9,161 bases of DNA, from the NCBI GenBank assembly GCA_009702725.1, contig WLHM01000033.1, forward strand, positions 1 to 9,161. The letters are read 5' to 3'. This stretch comes from Actinomycetota bacterium (GTDB taxonomy: Bacteria; Actinomycetota; Actinomycetes; S36-B12). The notes beneath the pieces were generated by a model, which was not told the origin of the DNA, did no database searches, and worked only from the letters and a program-made list of their open reading frames with translations. Positions 8,178-9,161 of the stretch are shown here, piece after piece. Position numbers and translations under genes: made by a program. The number at the start of each line of letters is the position of its first letter. Position 1 is the stretch's first letter.

Positions 8178-8720
8178 TTACTGCTTATTAGCTTCGACGT
8201 CGAAGGTTAAGTGGATTTCATCGCCGACCAAGACGCCACCGGTTTCGAGCGCTGCATTCCAGACTAAGCCGAAATCCTTACGGCTGATTTTCGCGGTGCC
8301 TTCGAAACCGACCTTATTGGTGCCGTAAGGATCGGTGCTGGCGCCGACAAATTCATACTTCACTTCGACCGAATTAGTCACTCCATGAATTGTTAGGTCA
8401 CCGGTCACCAAGATCTCGTCGCCCTTGGCGGCAACACCGGTTGAGACAAAAGTGAGAGTGGGGAAATTCTCAGCGTCTAAGAAGTCCGCGGATGCCAAAT
8501 GGGCATCGCGGTCGGCAGAGTTGGTGTTGATGCTGGCGGCCTCAATCGTTAGTTCAGCGCGCGAAGCGGACAGGTTGTCACCGTCAATGGTGAACGAGCC
8601 GGAGTAGGTGCCGAAACTACCGCGGACTTTTGCGACCATCGCGTGGCGCACCCAAAAGCCGATGGTGGTGTGGAAAGGATCGATGATCCAGGTGCCAGTG
8701 GCTGGCGAAAGGTTACTCAT
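8178..8720 (-). CDS. YceI-family protein (lipocalin-like, cytoplasmic form)
   Basis: The 180-residue product is a single YceI domain. It shows the usual opening GTWIIDPFHTTIGFWVRHAM (9-28), then FGTYSGSFTIDGDN, a charged ASINTNSADRDAHLASADF stretch, FPTLTFVST, the DLTIHGVTNSVEV block and GFEGTAKISRKDFGL near the end. YceI proteins fold as a beta barrel that holds a long isoprenoid-type lipid in structurally studied members; the biological role is often unclear and some are stress-induced. There is no signal peptide, so this copy should be cytoplasmic, unlike the periplasmic E. coli YceI. AAGGGAG precedes the ATG by four bases and a near-consensus promoter lies further upstream with a palindrome over its -35, so the gene is probably regulated. 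Confidence 0.93.
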   Translation of the reverse strand: MSNLSPATGTWIIDPFHTTIGFWVRHAMVAKVRGSFGTYSGSFTIDGDNLSASRAELTIEAASINTNSADRDAHLASADFLDAENFPTLTFVSTGVAAKGDEILVTGDLTIHGVTNSVEVKYEFVGASTDPYGTNKVGFEGTAKISRKDFGLVWNAALETGGVLVGDEIHLTFDVEANKQ

Positions 8721-8724
8721 GGGT

Positions 8725-8731
8725 CTCCCTT
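8725..8731 (-). promoter_or_regulatory. Shine-Dalgarno of the yceI-like gene
   Basis: On the minus strand this reads AAGGGAG, ending four bases before the ATG at 8720. The AGGG core has acceptable spacing, and the start agrees with the usual N-terminus of the family. Confidence 0.65.
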
Positions 8732-8772
8732 GAAAGTTAGAGTTAGTTGAAAGTTATATCAATATAGTTGAA
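8730..8772. repeat. Direct repeats in the yceI leader and promoter
   Basis: TTGAAAGTTA occurs at 8730-8739 and 8747-8756. TAGTTGAA occurs at 8744-8751 and 8765-8772, exactly 21 bases apart (two helical turns). AGTTAG is repeated in tandem at 8735-8746. The second TAGTTGAA overlaps the first base of the yceI -10. These are typical of binding sites for a dimeric regulator that docks on one DNA face, but no regulator gene is in the window. Confidence 0.55.
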
Positions 8773-8789
8773 TGCTTGACTGAAGTCAA
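8761..8789 (-). promoter_or_regulatory. Near-consensus promoter of the yceI-like gene
   Basis: On the minus strand TTGACT (8789-8784) and TATATT (8766-8761) are separated by exactly 17 bases: five of six matches to the -35 consensus and five of six to the -10. A start about 7 bases downstream would give a leader of roughly 34 bases that contains the Shine-Dalgarno. It is the strongest sigma-70-type promoter I see in this window. Confidence 0.72.
8776..8789. promoter_or_regulatory. 14-base palindromic operator over the yceI -35
   Basis: TTGACTGAAGTCAA is a perfect inverted repeat with 6-base arms and a 2-base centre. It contains the whole -35 hexamer of the yceI promoter. A regulator bound here would block polymerase. 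The TTGA...TCAA ends resemble sites of MarR-type repressors, which often control yceI genes; that assignment is inference. Confidence 0.55.
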
Positions 8790-8809
8790 TTGCCGCCAAA
8801 TCGAGCGGT

Positions 8810-8815
8810 TAGGGT
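8810..8815 (+). promoter_or_regulatory. Putative -10 of a leaderless promoter for the LOG-family gene
   Basis: TAGGGT fits TAnnnT and ends seven bases before GTG 8823. The run GGGG at 8817-8820 is too near the GTG to be a good Shine-Dalgarno. A -35 at normal spacing is not evident. Confidence 0.42.
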
Positions 8816-8822
8816 TGGGGCC

Positions 8823-9161
8823 GTGCCCACCATCTGCGTCTATTGCGCCTCGAGTTCGGGGATCGATGAGCGCTACCTGGCCCTAGCCGATGAGGTGGGT
8901 ACCGCGATTGCAACACGCGGCTGGCAACTTGTCTCAGGTGGTGGCTCGGTATCGATGATGGGGGCGGTGGCCCGGGCGGTTCGACGCGGAGGCGGGCACA
9001 CCATCGGGGTGATCCCGCAAGCCCTCGTTGCTATGGAAGTCGCAGACCACGATGCCGATGAACTAATAATCACCGATGACATGCGCGCGCGAAAAGGGAT
9101 CATGGACGACCGCGCTGACGCCTTCTTGGCCTTGCCAGGAGGAATTGGCACCTTAGAAGAG
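8823..9161 (+). CDS. LOG-family protein (TIGR00730-type, N-terminal part)
   Basis: Starting at GTG 8823 there are 113 open codons up to the right edge, about 60% of a usual family member. The Rossmann-like fold opens with ICVYCASSSG (4-13), followed by GGGSVSMMGAVA (39-50), IGVIP (61-65), the MRARK segment at 87-91 and PGGIGTLEE (105-113). MxxRK and PGGxGTxxE form the active-site signature of cytokinin riboside 5'-monophosphate phosphoribohydrolases (LOG), which release free bases such as adenine or cytokinin from the nucleotide. Many bacterial members were once labelled lysine decarboxylases; that label should not be used. A homologue (Rv1205) lies close to dapE in M. tuberculosis, which supports the neighbourhood. 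The start is chosen because the family begins just before the first beta strand and a -10-like hexamer lies seven bases upstream. It is divergent from yceI across 102 bases. Confidence 0.9.
   Translation, partial: MPTICVYCASSSGIDERYLALADEVGTAIATRGWQLVSGGGSVSMMGAVARAVRRGGGHTIGVIPQALVAMEVADHDADELIITDDMRARKGIMDDRADAFLALPGGIGTLEE

Noticed and set aside
8823..9161. Lysine decarboxylase label for the PGGxGTxxE protein
   Set aside because: The motif defines LOG-type nucleotide phosphoribohydrolases; the older label is a historical misannotation despite the nearby lysine-pathway genes.

Overview
The window reads as chromosomal DNA of an actinobacterium. The ClpC N-domain, the actinobacterial-type DapD, the divergent dapD/dapE pair and the enolase followed by an FtsB-like protein all closely resemble the versions I know from Mycobacterium and its relatives. 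GC content looks moderate rather than very high, and intergenic gaps are short (9 to about 195 bases), so a compact, possibly aquatic, genome is plausible; that last point is inference. I see no insertion sequence, phage gene, CRISPR array, tRNA or rRNA. The gene content is core metabolism and proteostasis, not an accessory island.

Layout: (1) 1-1065, minus: N-terminal 355 residues of a dimethylglycine/sarcosine dehydrogenase-type flavoenzyme, running off the left edge and divergent from eno. (2) 1132-2862, plus: enolase, then a small FtsB/DivIC-like division protein. (3) 2863-3057: a regulatory gap rich in palindromes, including a ClgR-like site. (4) 3058-6079, plus: ClpC unfoldase, then a single-pass membrane protein of unknown function whose Shine-Dalgarno sequence can fold into a hairpin with its first codons. 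(5) 6133-7080 minus and 7098-8168 plus: dapD and dapE, two steps of the succinylase route to meso-diaminopimelate and lysine, start codon to start codon across 17 bases. (6) 8178-8720, minus: a cytoplasmic YceI-like protein with a near-consensus promoter overlapped by a palindrome and direct repeats. (7) 8823-9161, plus: first 113 residues of a LOG-family protein, cut by the right edge.

The most distinctive signal is in the promoters. Several genes lack a Shine-Dalgarno sequence but carry a TAnnnT hexamer ending 6 or 7 bases before the start codon (eno, dapD, dapE and the LOG-family gene), as expected for leaderless mRNAs. Between dapD and dapE the two -10 hexamers are the same seven base pairs (TACCGTA) read on opposite strands, so both leaderless genes appear to fire from one shared, mutually exclusive promoter core. 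By contrast clpC, its downstream membrane gene and yceI carry Shine-Dalgarno sequences and have larger regulatory structures around their starts.

I found no evidence for a wholly new multi-gene system. The items worth a second look are the shared dapD/dapE promoter, the yceI operator cluster, the hairpin over the start of the gene after clpC, and the palindromes upstream of clpC.
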